Below are positions 20,288-29,331 of a DNA stretch of 64,000 nucleotides, piece after piece. The stretch's first letter is position 1, and every line of letters starts with the position of its first letter. This stretch comes from Ilyobacter polytropus DSM 2926 (GTDB lineage Bacteria; Fusobacteriota; Fusobacteriia; Fusobacteriales; Fusobacteriaceae): contig NC_014633.1 in the NCBI RefSeq assembly GCF_000165505.1, forward strand, positions 62,001 through 126,000, written 5' to 3'. The notes beneath the pieces are model-generated. The model made no database searches. It worked only from the letters and a program-made list of their open reading frames with translations, and had not been told where the DNA came from. Position numbers and translations under genes: made by a program.

Positions 20288-21919
20288 ATGGAGATGCTAA
20301 AACCATTTGAATACTTCCTAAAAGATATTATTTTTATAGTCGGTGAAATAATAACCTTGAGTCTATTATTTTTATTTGTGTATATTATTTTCAAGATTTT
20401 ATTCAAGAAAACAGATTATATACCCTTTTTAAAAAAATATAAAGAGCATTCTAAAATGGTTTTGAAAAAAATAAAAAGACTTTTGATATATAGCTACATC
20501 TTTGTTTTTATACTCCTTATGGGATACAATGGATATCTATTTTATAAAAAAATCGGTATTTATGAAAATGCTCTGCACCTAGCATCTAAAATTCCTAATA
20601 AATTTTGGACTGAAACTCTAATAGGGTCAGTAAAACTAATACTGGTGTGTATAGGGGCTAATTATTTAATCAAAATAATCTTGAAAATATTGGATAAGGC
20701 ACAAGCCGCTGCAAAAGAATATAAAAATATAAGCTCAAATAATGAAACTATAGATAGTTTTTTTCTCAGACTGCGCAAAATCATAAAAAATTCTGTAAAA
20801 TTTCTAGTTGTAATATATGCTATGAATTTAATGCTTTTTCCAGAGGTTTTTTTAAGCAATATGTACGTTCTTTTGAAAATATATCTTATCATTTCAGGGG
20901 GAATGTTATTTACAAAGGCAGCTACAGCAGTTGTAGATAGTCTAGAAGATCTTAGTAAAAGATACTGGTACCGTGAAGATTATGTAGGATGGTACAATAG
21001 ACTCAATAATTTACTGCCACTATTTAGAAGATGCTTGGAATATGTTATTTATGTATGGGTTACTTCATTAGCGATGCTGCAGATTAGTTTTTTTGAAAGA
21101 TTTGTTCCTTTTGGAACTGCATTAGTTCAAATAATAGGTATATTCTTTATAACCCGGGTTATTGTAGAGATTTTGAAATTCTTTGTTGATAAGTATATGA
21201 TGAAGTCTGAAAAACAGGTTCTGAACAAGCAAAGAGAAACTCTTGTGCCTATAACTAAATCTATATTACAGAGTATAATATATTTTATTGCATTTGTACT
21301 TATGTTGAGAGCTTTGAATATAAATCCAATGCCTATACTAGCCGGTGCTGGTATTTTAGGTATTGTCATAGGTATGGGTGCCCAGTCTCTCATCAATGAC
21401 TTGGTTGCAGGAATATTTATTCTTTTTGAAAGCATATTTTTAGTGGGTGACTATATAGAGACGGGTTCAGCTAAGGGTATAGTGGAATCAGTCCTTCTCA
21501 GAACTACTAAAATAAGAGATCCTAACGGACAACTTCATATACTTAGAAACGGACAGATAGAGGGTGTTGAAAATTACTCTAAGGGATACACTTTTGCTGT
21601 GGTAGAGGTAGGGGTAGCCTATGAAAGTGATCTCAAACATGTTTTTAACGTTCTCACTAGTTTAGGGAAGCAGATAAAAGAAAAAAATTCTAGTGTGCTA
21701 GAGGAAATGATAGTTCAAGGGATAAAAGAATTTGGGGAATCTGAGCTTCTTATAAGAACCGTAACTAAGGTGAGACCGGGGCATCATTTTAGTGTGGCCT
21801 ATGAGCTGAGAAATATGATAAAAGATGAATTTGAAAAAGAAGGAATAGAGATTCCTTTTGCAAGAAGAGTGCTTATATTTAAAAATCAAGAGGAGATAAA
21901 ACAAGATATAGAAATATAA
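20288..21919 (+). CDS. MscS-family mechanosensitive ion channel
   Basis: Inner-membrane channel that opens under membrane tension to release solutes after osmotic downshock. The 543-residue protein is longer than E. coli MscS (286), with several extra N-terminal membrane helices and linker loops (about 1-330). The conserved pore and cytoplasmic core follow. The TM3-like pore helix is ILAGAGILGIVIGMGAQSLI (about 350-369), then NDLVAGIFI and the beta domain VGDYIETGSAKGIVESV...RNGQI. It has its own GAGGTGAAAAG-type ribosome site and a strong terminator. Confidence 0.92.
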   Translation: MEMLKPFEYFLKDIIFIVGEIITLSLLFLFVYIIFKILFKKTDYIPFLKKYKEHSKMVLKKIKRLLIYSYIFVFILLMGYNGYLFYKKIGIYENALHLASKIPNKFWTETLIGSVKLILVCIGANYLIKIILKILDKAQAAAKEYKNISSNNETIDSFFLRLRKIIKNSVKFLVVIYAMNLMLFPEVFLSNMYVLLKIYLIISGGMLFTKAATAVVDSLEDLSKRYWYREDYVGWYNRLNNLLPLFRRCLEYVIYVWVTSLAMLQISFFERFVPFGTALVQIIGIFFITRVIVEILKFFVDKYMMKSEKQVLNKQRETLVPITKSILQSIIYFIAFVLMLRALNINPMPILAGAGILGIVIGMGAQSLINDLVAGIFILFESIFLVGDYIETGSAKGIVESVLLRTTKIRDPNGQLHILRNGQIEGVENYSKGYTFAVVEVGVAYESDLKHVFNVLTSLGKQIKEKNSSVLEEMIVQGIKEFGESELLIRTVTKVRPGHHFSVAYELRNMIKDEFEKEGIEIPFARRVLIFKNQEEIKQDIEI

Positions 21920-21966
21920 ACTGAAACTTTATTATTTTTGAAAGTTAATAGATTTTTAAAAATTCC

Positions 21967-22026
21967 AGAGGTGTGCAAAGTATAGATTTTAAGAAACATA
22001 TTCTATAACTTTTACACCTCTTTTTA
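21967..22026 (+). terminator. Terminator after the MscS gene
   Basis: Long imperfect hairpin: AGAGGTGT (21967-21974) pairs with ACACCTCT ending about 22021, with further pairing of TATAGA / TCTATA inside. It is followed by TTTTT. Confidence 0.8.
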
Positions 22027-22261
22027 TATTGTCTTATTGATCTTTTATTTCTATGGGAATTATCGATTTTGACTTGGAAGAATAAAGTCCTCGCAGAGTC
22101 AATTTTGTCTCATGGGTGACTGAAAGTGAAAGAAACGGAAGTGCTATAATTGTATTGAAATAATCTTTTTCTATTTTTAAAATATTGAAATGATTGTTTT
22201 GATTTTTTAATTGTCATTAGACAGTAGAGCATAAAATTTCAAAATATGTCAAATTAAACTA
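22027..22261. other. Intergenic stretch with an open but startless frame
   Basis: Between the MscS terminator and azlD. On the minus strand one frame is open for about 65 codons, ending SIIPIEIKDQ at about 22,038, but it has no ATG, GTG or TTG start at its beginning and no ribosome site. It may be a decayed gene end. Otherwise nothing recognisable. Confidence 0.35.
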
Positions 22262-22570
22262 TTAAGGTTTAATCATGTTTAAAAGATAAACCAAGAAAAT
22301 TGTACCAGATACAACTAAGAGCATATTTTTTTTGAGAAGAATAAGTGTTCCAGCAAATATTAGTCCTGCAAGAGATATCCACATAGTATCTGTAGAGTAA
22401 AGCACATCTGGAAATAAAAGTGCTCCTATTGCAGCAAAGGGAATATATTCTAAAAATGATTTTAAAAAACTACCTGGTTTCTTTCCTGTATGGCAAATTA
22501 CAGGCACAGCCCTTAAAAAGTAATTTATGAACATACTACCTAGAATTACCATCAAAAATTTAGTTTCCAT
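22262..22570 (-). CDS. azlD: Branched-chain amino acid exporter small subunit AzlD
   Basis: A 102-residue membrane protein with about four helices and the AzlD wording YFLRAVPV near residue 17-24, then LEYIPFAAIGALLFP. It works with AzlC to export branched-chain amino acids or analogues. Its start lies inside the end of azlC (11-base overlap), implying translational coupling and paired stoichiometry. It is normal in length for the family. Confidence 0.88.
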   Translation of the reverse strand: METKFLMVILGSMFINYFLRAVPVICHTGKKPGSFLKSFLEYIPFAAIGALLFPDVLYSTDTMWISLAGLIFAGTLILLKKNMLLVVSGTIFLVYLLNMIKP

Positions 22571-23294
22571 CTTCGTCCTCCTTTACTGGGAAAAGCAGTG
22601 CCCCTATTGCAGATGTGAGTATAATAGAGATAATAACTCTCCAGTTGCCCACAAAGTTTTTAAGAAGCGGGGTATAAAAGAAAATGGAACTTATAAGTAT
22701 TCCCAGTAGAGTGACAACTGCAATCTCTTTTGAATTTTTTACAGCTGGAAGAATAAGTCCGAGAAACATTATGTATATGGCTATACCGGTACTGGCTAAT
22801 ATTGATCCTGGCAGGAAGTCGGCTGCAACTATCCCCACAAGTGTCCCTCCAACCCAACCAAGCCACGACATAAGCTGTGATCCCAACATAAAATTGACGT
22901 TGGTCTCTTCTTTTGTCATGGCCAAGACAAAGACCTCATCTGTTATTCCAAAGGCTAGTATTCCTTTAAGTTTGGTACTAATCCCTCTTGAAAGCTTGTT
23001 GGCAACACATAAAGACATAATAAAATATCTGGCATTTATCATAAATGTCGTCAGAAGGATATTCCAAAGAGATGCTTTTGATAAGAGCATAGTAGTAGAA
23101 ATAAATTGAGTAGCCCCGGTAAAATTAGTCATGGACATAAGTACAGCCATATAACCCGGCAAACCTGCAGATTTTATGATGAGTCCAAATGTCACGGCAA
23201 TTGGGAAATATCCCATGAAAATGGGAGCGGCACTTTTCATACCTATTTTAAAATCATTATTTGATCTTAGTCTTTTTAAAGCCACAGCTTTCAC
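22560..23294 (-). CDS. azlC: Branched-chain amino acid exporter large subunit AzlC
   Basis: A 244-residue inner-membrane permease. The first helix region carries the AzlC landmark PIFMGYFPIAVTFGL, and SMTNFTGATQF and NARYFIMSL follow, with about seven membrane segments. I use the GTG at 23294-23292, eight bases after GGAGG; a nearby ATG is out of frame. With azlD it forms a two-gene operon. The exporter is normally induced by Lrp-type regulators, but none is adjacent here. Confidence 0.9.
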   Translation of the reverse strand: MKAVALKRLRSNNDFKIGMKSAAPIFMGYFPIAVTFGLIIKSAGLPGYMAVLMSMTNFTGATQFISTTMLLSKASLWNILLTTFMINARYFIMSLCVANKLSRGISTKLKGILAFGITDEVFVLAMTKEETNVNFMLGSQLMSWLGWVGGTLVGIVAADFLPGSILASTGIAIYIMFLGLILPAVKNSKEIAVVTLLGILISSIFFYTPLLKNFVGNWRVIISIILTSAIGALLFPVKEDEDGN

Positions 23295-23554
23295 CTTTCA
23301 TTCCTCCAATTATTGAAAATTTAAATAATCAGTATTTTACACCTATTTTTTTTATTTTTCAATAAATTATTAGAAAATTCGGTTTTTGGATGCTCAAAAA
23401 TTAATCTCAATATTTTTTCTTTCACTGAGGAGAATCATATTTCTCATATATTTTGTATTTTTTGAACTTAGACATTTTTCTTGAATTTTTTTTCCTGTGT
23501 GAATGGACCTTCGTTAACAAAGGGGGAAAATTCTAAGCATAATTATTTTCCTAA
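23295..23554. other. Intergenic region upstream of azlC
   Basis: AT-rich. It must hold the azlC promoter, which I could not place with confidence. No structured element or gene was recognised. Confidence 0.3.
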
Positions 23555-23588
23555 TAAAAAAACACAAGAAAATAAAAACTTGTGTTTT
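23555..23588 (-). terminator. Terminator after the antiporter gene
   Basis: 9-bp stem AAACACAAG (23560-23568) / CTTGTGTTT (23579-23587); the minus strand leaves the stem into a T run. Confidence 0.85.
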
Positions 23589-23674
23589 AAAATAATGATT
23601 GTCTGCTACTTTATTACTTTTTTCTCAATGAAATTGACATCTAATAAGAAATTTTTATGAAAATTCTACTTTTT

Positions 23675-26158
23675 CTATCTTTGGTTTATCCTTTCTAAAA
23701 ATTCTGAATAACTGCAAGAACCCAGTATATCCGAAAGCATTTTTTTATCAGTAACTATTTTCGCAATTTCAGAAAGAACCTTTAAGTGTCGGTTCATAGG
23801 ATCTGATTTTGGTGACAAAAGTACTATGATAACCTTAGGATTTGATTTTACATTCTCCACTGAAAACTTATTTTTATTTGTTGCAATATATACTTGATAA
23901 TCATCGATAGACTCCATATAGGTATGAATAAGAAGAGTTTCGTGTGTCAGCTCTACCGGATATTTTTTAAGTACATCTTTCAAATCTTCATATACTTCCC
24001 GGCTTTCTCTTTCATCTGAAAATTTATCTGTGATTATTTTTAACAATTTTTCAGGATTATTTTCAGAAAAATCAAACAAAAAATTATTTTTTGATAATCT
24101 TCTTATAATAGAGATATCCCCCTTGGTATTTTCATAGGAACACTCTTCTTCACCGTTGCAGTTAGTTGAAGGATAGACGGCGATAAGATTGTTGTTTACA
24201 AATTTCTCCACAAGTTTATTTGGAAGTCTGTCAAAAGTAAGACGCCATGCCAATTGTCCCTGTTTTGCCATTATCTGAATAATCATGTCACTATCCTTTA
24301 TTATCCCTGACAGATTTTCTTCAATAACTTTCCAGCTATTTAAAGTCTTAAATTCATAGTTAAGATTAGATGTGTTTTTAAGGATTATCTTTTGTAATTC
24401 CCCTTTTGTCGGTTCATCTGATATTATTACCAATTTGGAGTTTATTGATAAGGCCATCTTAATTATAGAATAAAATTCATCAACAAAGCCAATCTGTCTG
24501 TTAATTAAAGGAGGGACTATTAGAAACATATTTTCTGTTATCCCAACAGGATGGATTATCCTTGTTATGTATATGCTTACATTACTTTTTTTCACCGATT
24601 GATCTATAACCTTGCTAAAGACTCTGTTGTGGCTTTTTTTTATATTATTCCAGTTTATAATAACCTTAGAAATCCTGTACTCTTTAATAACTTTTGTTAT
24701 GGCATTGGACACGTTGATATCTATTCGATTTAGAGGTATGACACTCTTTTGCAATGAATTTGCATGGGTAACTACTTTGGCGAGGAATCTCTCACCTTCT
24801 AAAATCTGTCTCTCCACATCTTGACCGTCTATAGCCACCGTAAGTGGATATAAAGGCTCATGGCTTCCTTTTTTCTTTATTAAAAAAGCAAATTCTATTA
24901 AGTCTTTTAAATTGTTTGCTTCACTGACAGGTATAAGTATTCTATCGGTTTTTACATCAGATGAAACTTTGTAATTGGTCTGTTCATCCAACATCACTTC
25001 TTTTGCATATTTTTCTGTAAAAATAGTTCCTAAAAAACAAGTAGAGACTATCATCATTATAGATCCAGTCAGAATATCTTCATTGAATATCCCCACTCTG
25101 TATCCTATCATTACAACTGCCAGTGTAGCCGCAGCCTGATTCACACTCATTGCAAACATCAAATTTGTCTCTGATTTTTTAAGCTTCACCTTATTTCCAA
25201 ACCCCACTGCTGCCAGATACTTAGACAGTATCGCCACTGTAATCATTGTCAGGGATATTTTTAGTGCTCCAGTCCCTGTAAAGAAATGGCTTACGTCTAT
25301 TATCATTCCTACAGATATCAAGAAAAAAGGTATAAACATAGAACTTCCTATGAATTGTACCCTGTTCATCAGGGTACTCTTTTCAGGTATAAGAGTGTTT
25401 AATACAAGTCCTGCCAAGAAGGCTCCTATAACAGGCTCTAAACCGATCATGTGTGATAGATGGGCCAAAATAAACAACACAGCTATTACAAAAACATACT
25501 CCTCAACTCCAGACTCTGAAGAATAGTTTCTAAAAAACCACCTTGTCAGTCTCGGAAGATATAATCCTGTCAATGCAACATATAGAGTACTTAAGGAAAA
25601 TAATTTTATCCAGAAGTAAACCCCAAGGTTTCCTTGGTTGGATGCTATGACAACTATCATTACTAAAAATGCCAAGGTATCAGTAATAATAGTAGCTCCT
25701 ATGGTTGTAGAGACAGAGCTCTTTTTAGATAATCCCAGTTTACTGACTATAGGAAAACTTATTAGAGTATGAGATGAGAAAAGACTAGCCATGAGCACCG
25801 ATGCCATTAAATTCATTTTTAGTATATAGACTCCACTTAGAATTCCCATAACCAAAGGGACTGAAAATGTCAGCAGTCCAAACAATATACTGTGATGTTT
25901 ATTCTTTTTTACCTCTCCGAGGTTTATTTCAAGACCAGCTTCAAACATGATATACAAGAGCCCAATTGTCCCTAGTAAATCTATGGTTCGGTCATTTTCC
26001 AATATTCCGAAGGTATGTGGCCCTACTATGAGACCTGCTGCAATAAGACCTACTATCCCTGGGAGTTTTAATTTTTGAGCAAACAGCGGTGCTACAAGTA
26101 CACTGGACATAACAATAGCAAATATTAAGACAGGATCATGTATAGGTAGACTAACCAA
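23675..26158 (-). CDS. CPA2-family cation:proton antiporter with Usp- and EIIA-like C-terminal region
   Basis: An 827-residue membrane protein. Residues about 1-390 form a Na+/H+ or K+/H+ exchanger domain with 11-13 helices, including LKLPGIVGLIAAGLIVGP, the family's first-helix signature, and EPVIGAFLAGL. Residues about 400-680 look like one or two universal-stress-type domains. The last 120 residues resemble a PTS EIIA type 2 domain (VIIVLLSPKSDPMNRHLKVL), but the usual Pro-His-Ala phosphorylation site is not visible. The start is TTG at 26158-26156, nine bases after AGGAG. Ion specificity is not visible. It is monocistronic with its own terminator. Confidence 0.85.
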   Translation of the reverse strand: MVSLPIHDPVLIFAIVMSSVLVAPLFAQKLKLPGIVGLIAAGLIVGPHTFGILENDRTIDLLGTIGLLYIMFEAGLEINLGEVKKNKHHSILFGLLTFSVPLVMGILSGVYILKMNLMASVLMASLFSSHTLISFPIVSKLGLSKKSSVSTTIGATIITDTLAFLVMIVVIASNQGNLGVYFWIKLFSLSTLYVALTGLYLPRLTRWFFRNYSSESGVEEYVFVIAVLFILAHLSHMIGLEPVIGAFLAGLVLNTLIPEKSTLMNRVQFIGSSMFIPFFLISVGMIIDVSHFFTGTGALKISLTMITVAILSKYLAAVGFGNKVKLKKSETNLMFAMSVNQAAATLAVVMIGYRVGIFNEDILTGSIMMIVSTCFLGTIFTEKYAKEVMLDEQTNYKVSSDVKTDRILIPVSEANNLKDLIEFAFLIKKKGSHEPLYPLTVAIDGQDVERQILEGERFLAKVVTHANSLQKSVIPLNRIDINVSNAITKVIKEYRISKVIINWNNIKKSHNRVFSKVIDQSVKKSNVSIYITRIIHPVGITENMFLIVPPLINRQIGFVDEFYSIIKMALSINSKLVIISDEPTKGELQKIILKNTSNLNYEFKTLNSWKVIEENLSGIIKDSDMIIQIMAKQGQLAWRLTFDRLPNKLVEKFVNNNLIAVYPSTNCNGEEECSYENTKGDISIIRRLSKNNFLFDFSENNPEKLLKIITDKFSDERESREVYEDLKDVLKKYPVELTHETLLIHTYMESIDDYQVYIATNKNKFSVENVKSNPKVIIVLLSPKSDPMNRHLKVLSEIAKIVTDKKMLSDILGSCSYSEFLERINQR

Positions 26159-26524
26159 AGTATATCACTCCTTTTATATTAAATTTTTATTACTTATATT
26201 TTACTATAAGAATAGTAGTAAGTCTACTACAGAGATCAACTTGTGAAGCATTAATATTGTTATTAATAATAGACGCTTAAAACTGCCAAATTCTATATTT
26301 ATAAACTATATATTCAGAGTTTTAATTCTCAAAAATACAACTTTTTAGAATGTATTTATTAAATTTTGACTTAAAACTTTTTTTGCACAAGTCGAATATA
26401 TCACTATTTTTATCATGAAAAGAAACTGATTCATTTAAAAATTCAAAAAAAATTGAGAATTTCTGAATTCTGGTATAAAAAAGATTGAAAAATGTTAGAA
26501 TAGATAGTGAATGGAGGGATTAAA
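26159..26524. other. Divergent intergenic region
   Basis: Between the antiporter (minus) and the hydrolase (plus). A weak plus-strand promoter TTGAGA / TATAAA (26453-26479, 15-bp spacer) is visible. No gene, riboswitch or repeat recognised. Confidence 0.35.
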
Positions 26525-27718
26525 ATGGAATTAATTGTAAACGGCAGTTATATATACATATTTTCAATTTTTATTATGATGTTTTTATTTTCAAAAATAG
26601 CAGAAGGAAAACTCTTTGAAGGCGAGGAGATACGTGTATATAATAATTATCCGGTGATGATGAAATTTGTTCCTGGAGAAAAAAATATGCCCTTAGTTGT
26701 AGTATCACCAGGGGCAAACAGCACAGCTAGAATTTTTTACGGTGTTCATGAAAGTTTTGATTCTAAACAGTTTTTGGCCTACTGGCTTTATAAGCGAGGT
26801 TATAATTTACTTTTTCTTTCTTATCCACTGGAGGTAAAGGATCAGGTGTTTGAAGGAGCCTACCCGGGTTTTACAATTAAACAGTGGGGCGAGCAGATAG
26901 CTCTAGCTTCAAAAGATGTAATACAGGAAAACAACCTGGAAAATAAAGTCATAGCCGTAGGGTGGAGCATGGCTGGGAGGGTATCCCATGCTTTGGGAAT
27001 AGCTGCTGAAAAAATAAAACTGGATATAGAACTATGGATAGGGCTAGCTGCGACACCTCCTATGCCTGGATTGTCGTCTCCTACAATATACCCAAAATTA
27101 AAAAAGAGTAATGATGATAAAGGAATATTTATGGTTGGTGATAAAGGTTATGCAGTTTTTGGAAGCGGAAGAAGAGAAGCCAGAACAGTGGCTGAAAACG
27201 CAATGTTAAATGGGTTAGAAAGTGACAGTTTAATCCCTCGTGAAATTGGAAGGACACATTATTTTGGGAATACTCCCATAAATCTTTTTAACCATGGATG
27301 GAGGTATAGAGGTGGGGAATTTGTTAAAAATTTTAGTGAAACCATAGAAGACTCTGCAGGATATGATTATGCGGGATATCCTCTCACTGCAAATATAACC
27401 AATGATTCAATAGATGATGCCAGACACGCCATGACAGACAAGTATAACTGGGGGATGGTTATAGTAAATAAGATAACCAAAAGTTATGTTTTGCCTCAGA
27501 TGAGATTAAAAAAATTTAACGATACAGAGTGGAAAAAGATAAGGGAGATGGTCCGAAAAGCTCCTGAAGAGTTAAGTCTTGAATTATCAGGTAATCATTT
27601 CTTTTTTCTGGGCAGAAAGGGAGCCAAAGGGACTGCAGACGCTATAGATGAATTGCATAAAAGGTCGAAGGATTTTAAAAGTAAACTTGTAGAAATTTTG
27701 GGTATAGAGGTAAAATGA
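26525..27718 (+). CDS. Alpha/beta hydrolase-like protein
   Basis: A 397-residue protein with an N-terminal membrane segment (about 6-22). VVVSPGANS may be an oxyanion region, and the nucleophile elbow GWSMAG is followed by RVSHALGI. This supports a serine hydrolase fold. A possible catalytic His lies in ELSGNHFFF near the end. I start it at ATG 26525 since GGAGGG lies seven bases upstream; an earlier in-frame ATG at 26507 overlaps that site. I do not recognise a characterised relative, so substrate and pathway are unknown. It is a single gene. Confidence 0.65.
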   Translation: MELIVNGSYIYIFSIFIMMFLFSKIAEGKLFEGEEIRVYNNYPVMMKFVPGEKNMPLVVVSPGANSTARIFYGVHESFDSKQFLAYWLYKRGYNLLFLSYPLEVKDQVFEGAYPGFTIKQWGEQIALASKDVIQENNLENKVIAVGWSMAGRVSHALGIAAEKIKLDIELWIGLAATPPMPGLSSPTIYPKLKKSNDDKGIFMVGDKGYAVFGSGRREARTVAENAMLNGLESDSLIPREIGRTHYFGNTPINLFNHGWRYRGGEFVKNFSETIEDSAGYDYAGYPLTANITNDSIDDARHAMTDKYNWGMVIVNKITKSYVLPQMRLKKFNDTEWKKIREMVRKAPEELSLELSGNHFFFLGRKGAKGTADAIDELHKRSKDFKSKLVEILGIEVK

Positions 27719-28247
27719 TTTTTATAAAGAGCTCACTTACTTAAAGGAAAACCAAAATTTTAAAGTATATAAAAAAGGTCGACTTTTTAGCCGACCTTGA
27801 AAAATTCTTATCAAAAAGAGTTAAAGCTCTTTTTAAATGAAACATTTTTAATTTTGTTTCTTAGTATAGCAGATAAAAGATAAACTGCTAACTCATAACA
27901 ATTACTTCGTTAGCTTTGTCTTTTTGATTTTTTTCAATATTCAATTGTCTCAAGAGTTATACCTCATCTTCAATATTTTTGACATCATCAACTCCTATTA
28001 AATCTTAAAAAAATCAATAGAATCTTTAGTATATCCCAGATCCTAAATAAAAATAAATTTACGATTTCTCCCTAAATGATTCCTAGGGTAAAATGGAATT
28101 TTTAAAATCTGAGAAACTAAATCCGTTTTTTTGAAAACTTTAATATCTCTTTCTTATAATACCTTTACAAAGTGAGAAAAGATATTCCTTTATTTTTTGT
28201 TATTTTGTTTTTGTTCAATTAAAATAAGTTTACAGGGGAGGAAATAA
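27719..28247. other. Intergenic region with two hairpins
   Basis: Hairpin 1 (about 27,775-27,799) has AAGGTCG / CGACCTT arms; the T run is on its minus-strand exit. Hairpin 2 (27,815-27,836) has AAAAGAG / CTCTTTT arms with T's on the plus-strand exit, suiting the end of the hydrolase transcript. The remaining 400 bases are AT-rich without recognisable genes. Confidence 0.45.
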
Positions 28248-28529
28248 ATGATAATAGTAGTAGCGAAATCAATTTTGAAAGAAGGAAAGACAGAGGAGTT
28301 TAAAAGCCTGACTAGGGAACTTATAGATGAGACTAGGAAGGAGAAGGGGTGTATAGAGTATGTTCTTTATGAAGATACAGAAAGTGCAGGAACCTTTACC
28401 TTTATAGAGAAATGGGAAGATATGGACTGTCTCGAAGCACATTTTCAAAGTGAACATTTTAAAAGAATAGGAGCTAAGGTGAAAGAACTCAGAAAAAGCA
28501 GAGATATCAACATTTACAAAGAGGCTTAA
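28248..28529 (+). CDS. Putative quinol monooxygenase, ABM domain
   Basis: A 93-residue ferredoxin-like alpha/beta-barrel protein of the antibiotic biosynthesis monooxygenase (YgiN-like) family. Visible landmarks are KEGKTEEFKSL, GCIEYVLYED, FIEKWEDMDCLEAHFQSEHF and a final beta strand. Such proteins are small dimers that oxidise quinols or bind haem or electrophiles; the exact reaction cannot be read here. It has a GGGGAGGA ribosome site and lies just upstream of the FMN riboswitch promoter, so it is a separate transcript. Confidence 0.85.
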   Translation: MIIVVAKSILKEGKTEEFKSLTRELIDETRKEKGCIEYVLYEDTESAGTFTFIEKWEDMDCLEAHFQSEHFKRIGAKVKELRKSRDINIYKEA

Positions 28530-28587
28530 AATCGAGCTATGTATTTTGAAGCGTTGTAATATTAAATTTTTATATTTTCTCTAGGAG

Positions 28588-28617
28588 TTGACAAAACAGG
28601 GAAAAAGAAGTTATACT
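28588..28617 (+). promoter_or_regulatory. rib operon promoter
   Basis: TTGACA (28588-28593) and TATACT (28612-28617), 18-bp spacer, leading into the FMN aptamer. Confidence 0.8.
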
Positions 28618-28640
28618 AGTTATGAAAATAATAAATATAG

Positions 28641-28755
28641 GAATCTTCAGGGCAGGGTGAAATTCCCGACCGGCGGTGACAGTCCGCGAAGGCCATAGGG
28701 CCTTGATCTGGTGTAATTCCAGAACCGACAGTAAAGTCTGGATGGGAGAAGGAGA
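28641..28755 (+). promoter_or_regulatory. FMN riboswitch (RFN element)
   Basis: Canonical RFN sequence: TCAGGGCAGGGTGAAATTCC, GACCGGCGGTGACAGTCCGCGA, a GGCC-rich P5 hairpin, CTGGTGTAATTCCAGAACCG, ACAGTAAAGTCTGGATGGGAGAAGGA (given in pieces of the conserved boxes). Binding FMN should favour the terminator at 28,810 and turn off the downstream riboflavin genes. Confidence 0.97.
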
Positions 28756-28809
28756 TTTATAGAGCTGTATTTTTACGGCTAATTTCAGTCTAATCCTAGT
28801 AAGAACTAT

Positions 28810-28833
28810 GCCCGGAGTTTATCCGGGCTTTTA
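28810..28833 (+). terminator. Riboswitch-controlled terminator
   Basis: Stem GCCCGGA (28810-28816) / TCCGGGC (28822-28828) followed by TTTTAT, directly between the FMN aptamer and ribH. Confidence 0.88.
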
Positions 28834-28866
28834 TATTTATAATAAATGGAAAAACAAGGAGGAATT

Positions 28867-29328
28867 ATGAGAGTTATTGAGGGAAATTTCACAGGAAAAG
28901 GTCTAAAAGTAGGAATTATAGCAGGAAGATTTAATGAGTTTGTTTCGTCTAAATTAATAGGTGGAGCTTTAGATGCTTTAAAAAGACATGAAGTCTCTGA
29001 GGAAGATATAGATTTAGCATGGGTTCCAGGCGCCTTTGAAATGCCGCTAGTAGCTCAAAAAATGGCAAGATCTGGGAAATACGATGCTGTTATTACACTT
29101 GGAGCAGTAATAAGAGGAGCCACTCCGCATTTTGATTATGTATGCTCGGAGGTTTCAAAGGGAGTAGCTTCAGTCTCTTTAGAAACAGGTATCCCTGTAA
29201 TATTTGGAGTTCTTACAACGAATACAATAGAGGAGTGTATTGAAAGAGCCGGTACAAAGGCTGGAAACAAAGGATTTGATGCAGGAGTATCTGCTATAGA
29301 AATGGTAAACCTTTTAAAGGGGATGTAA
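28867..29328 (+). CDS. ribH: 6,7-dimethyl-8-ribityllumazine synthase
   Basis: Condenses the pyrimidinedione from RibD with dihydroxybutanone phosphate to give lumazine, the penultimate step to riboflavin. The 153-residue protein shows [41 protein letters not shown] with the active-site His, and [13 protein letters not shown] use ATG 28867 after an AGGAGG site; an earlier frame extension lies in the terminator tail. It is first in the ribH-ribD-ribE-ribBA operon; RibH usually leads or ends such operons. Confidence 0.96.
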   Translation: MRVIEGNFTGKGLKVGIIAGRFNEFVSSKLIGGALDALKRHEVSEEDIDLAWVPGAFEMPLVAQKMARSGKYDAVITLGAVIRGATPHFDYVCSEVSKGVASVSLETGIPVIFGVLTTNTIEECIERAGTKAGNKGFDAGVSAIEMVNLLKGM

Positions 29329-29331
29329 ACT

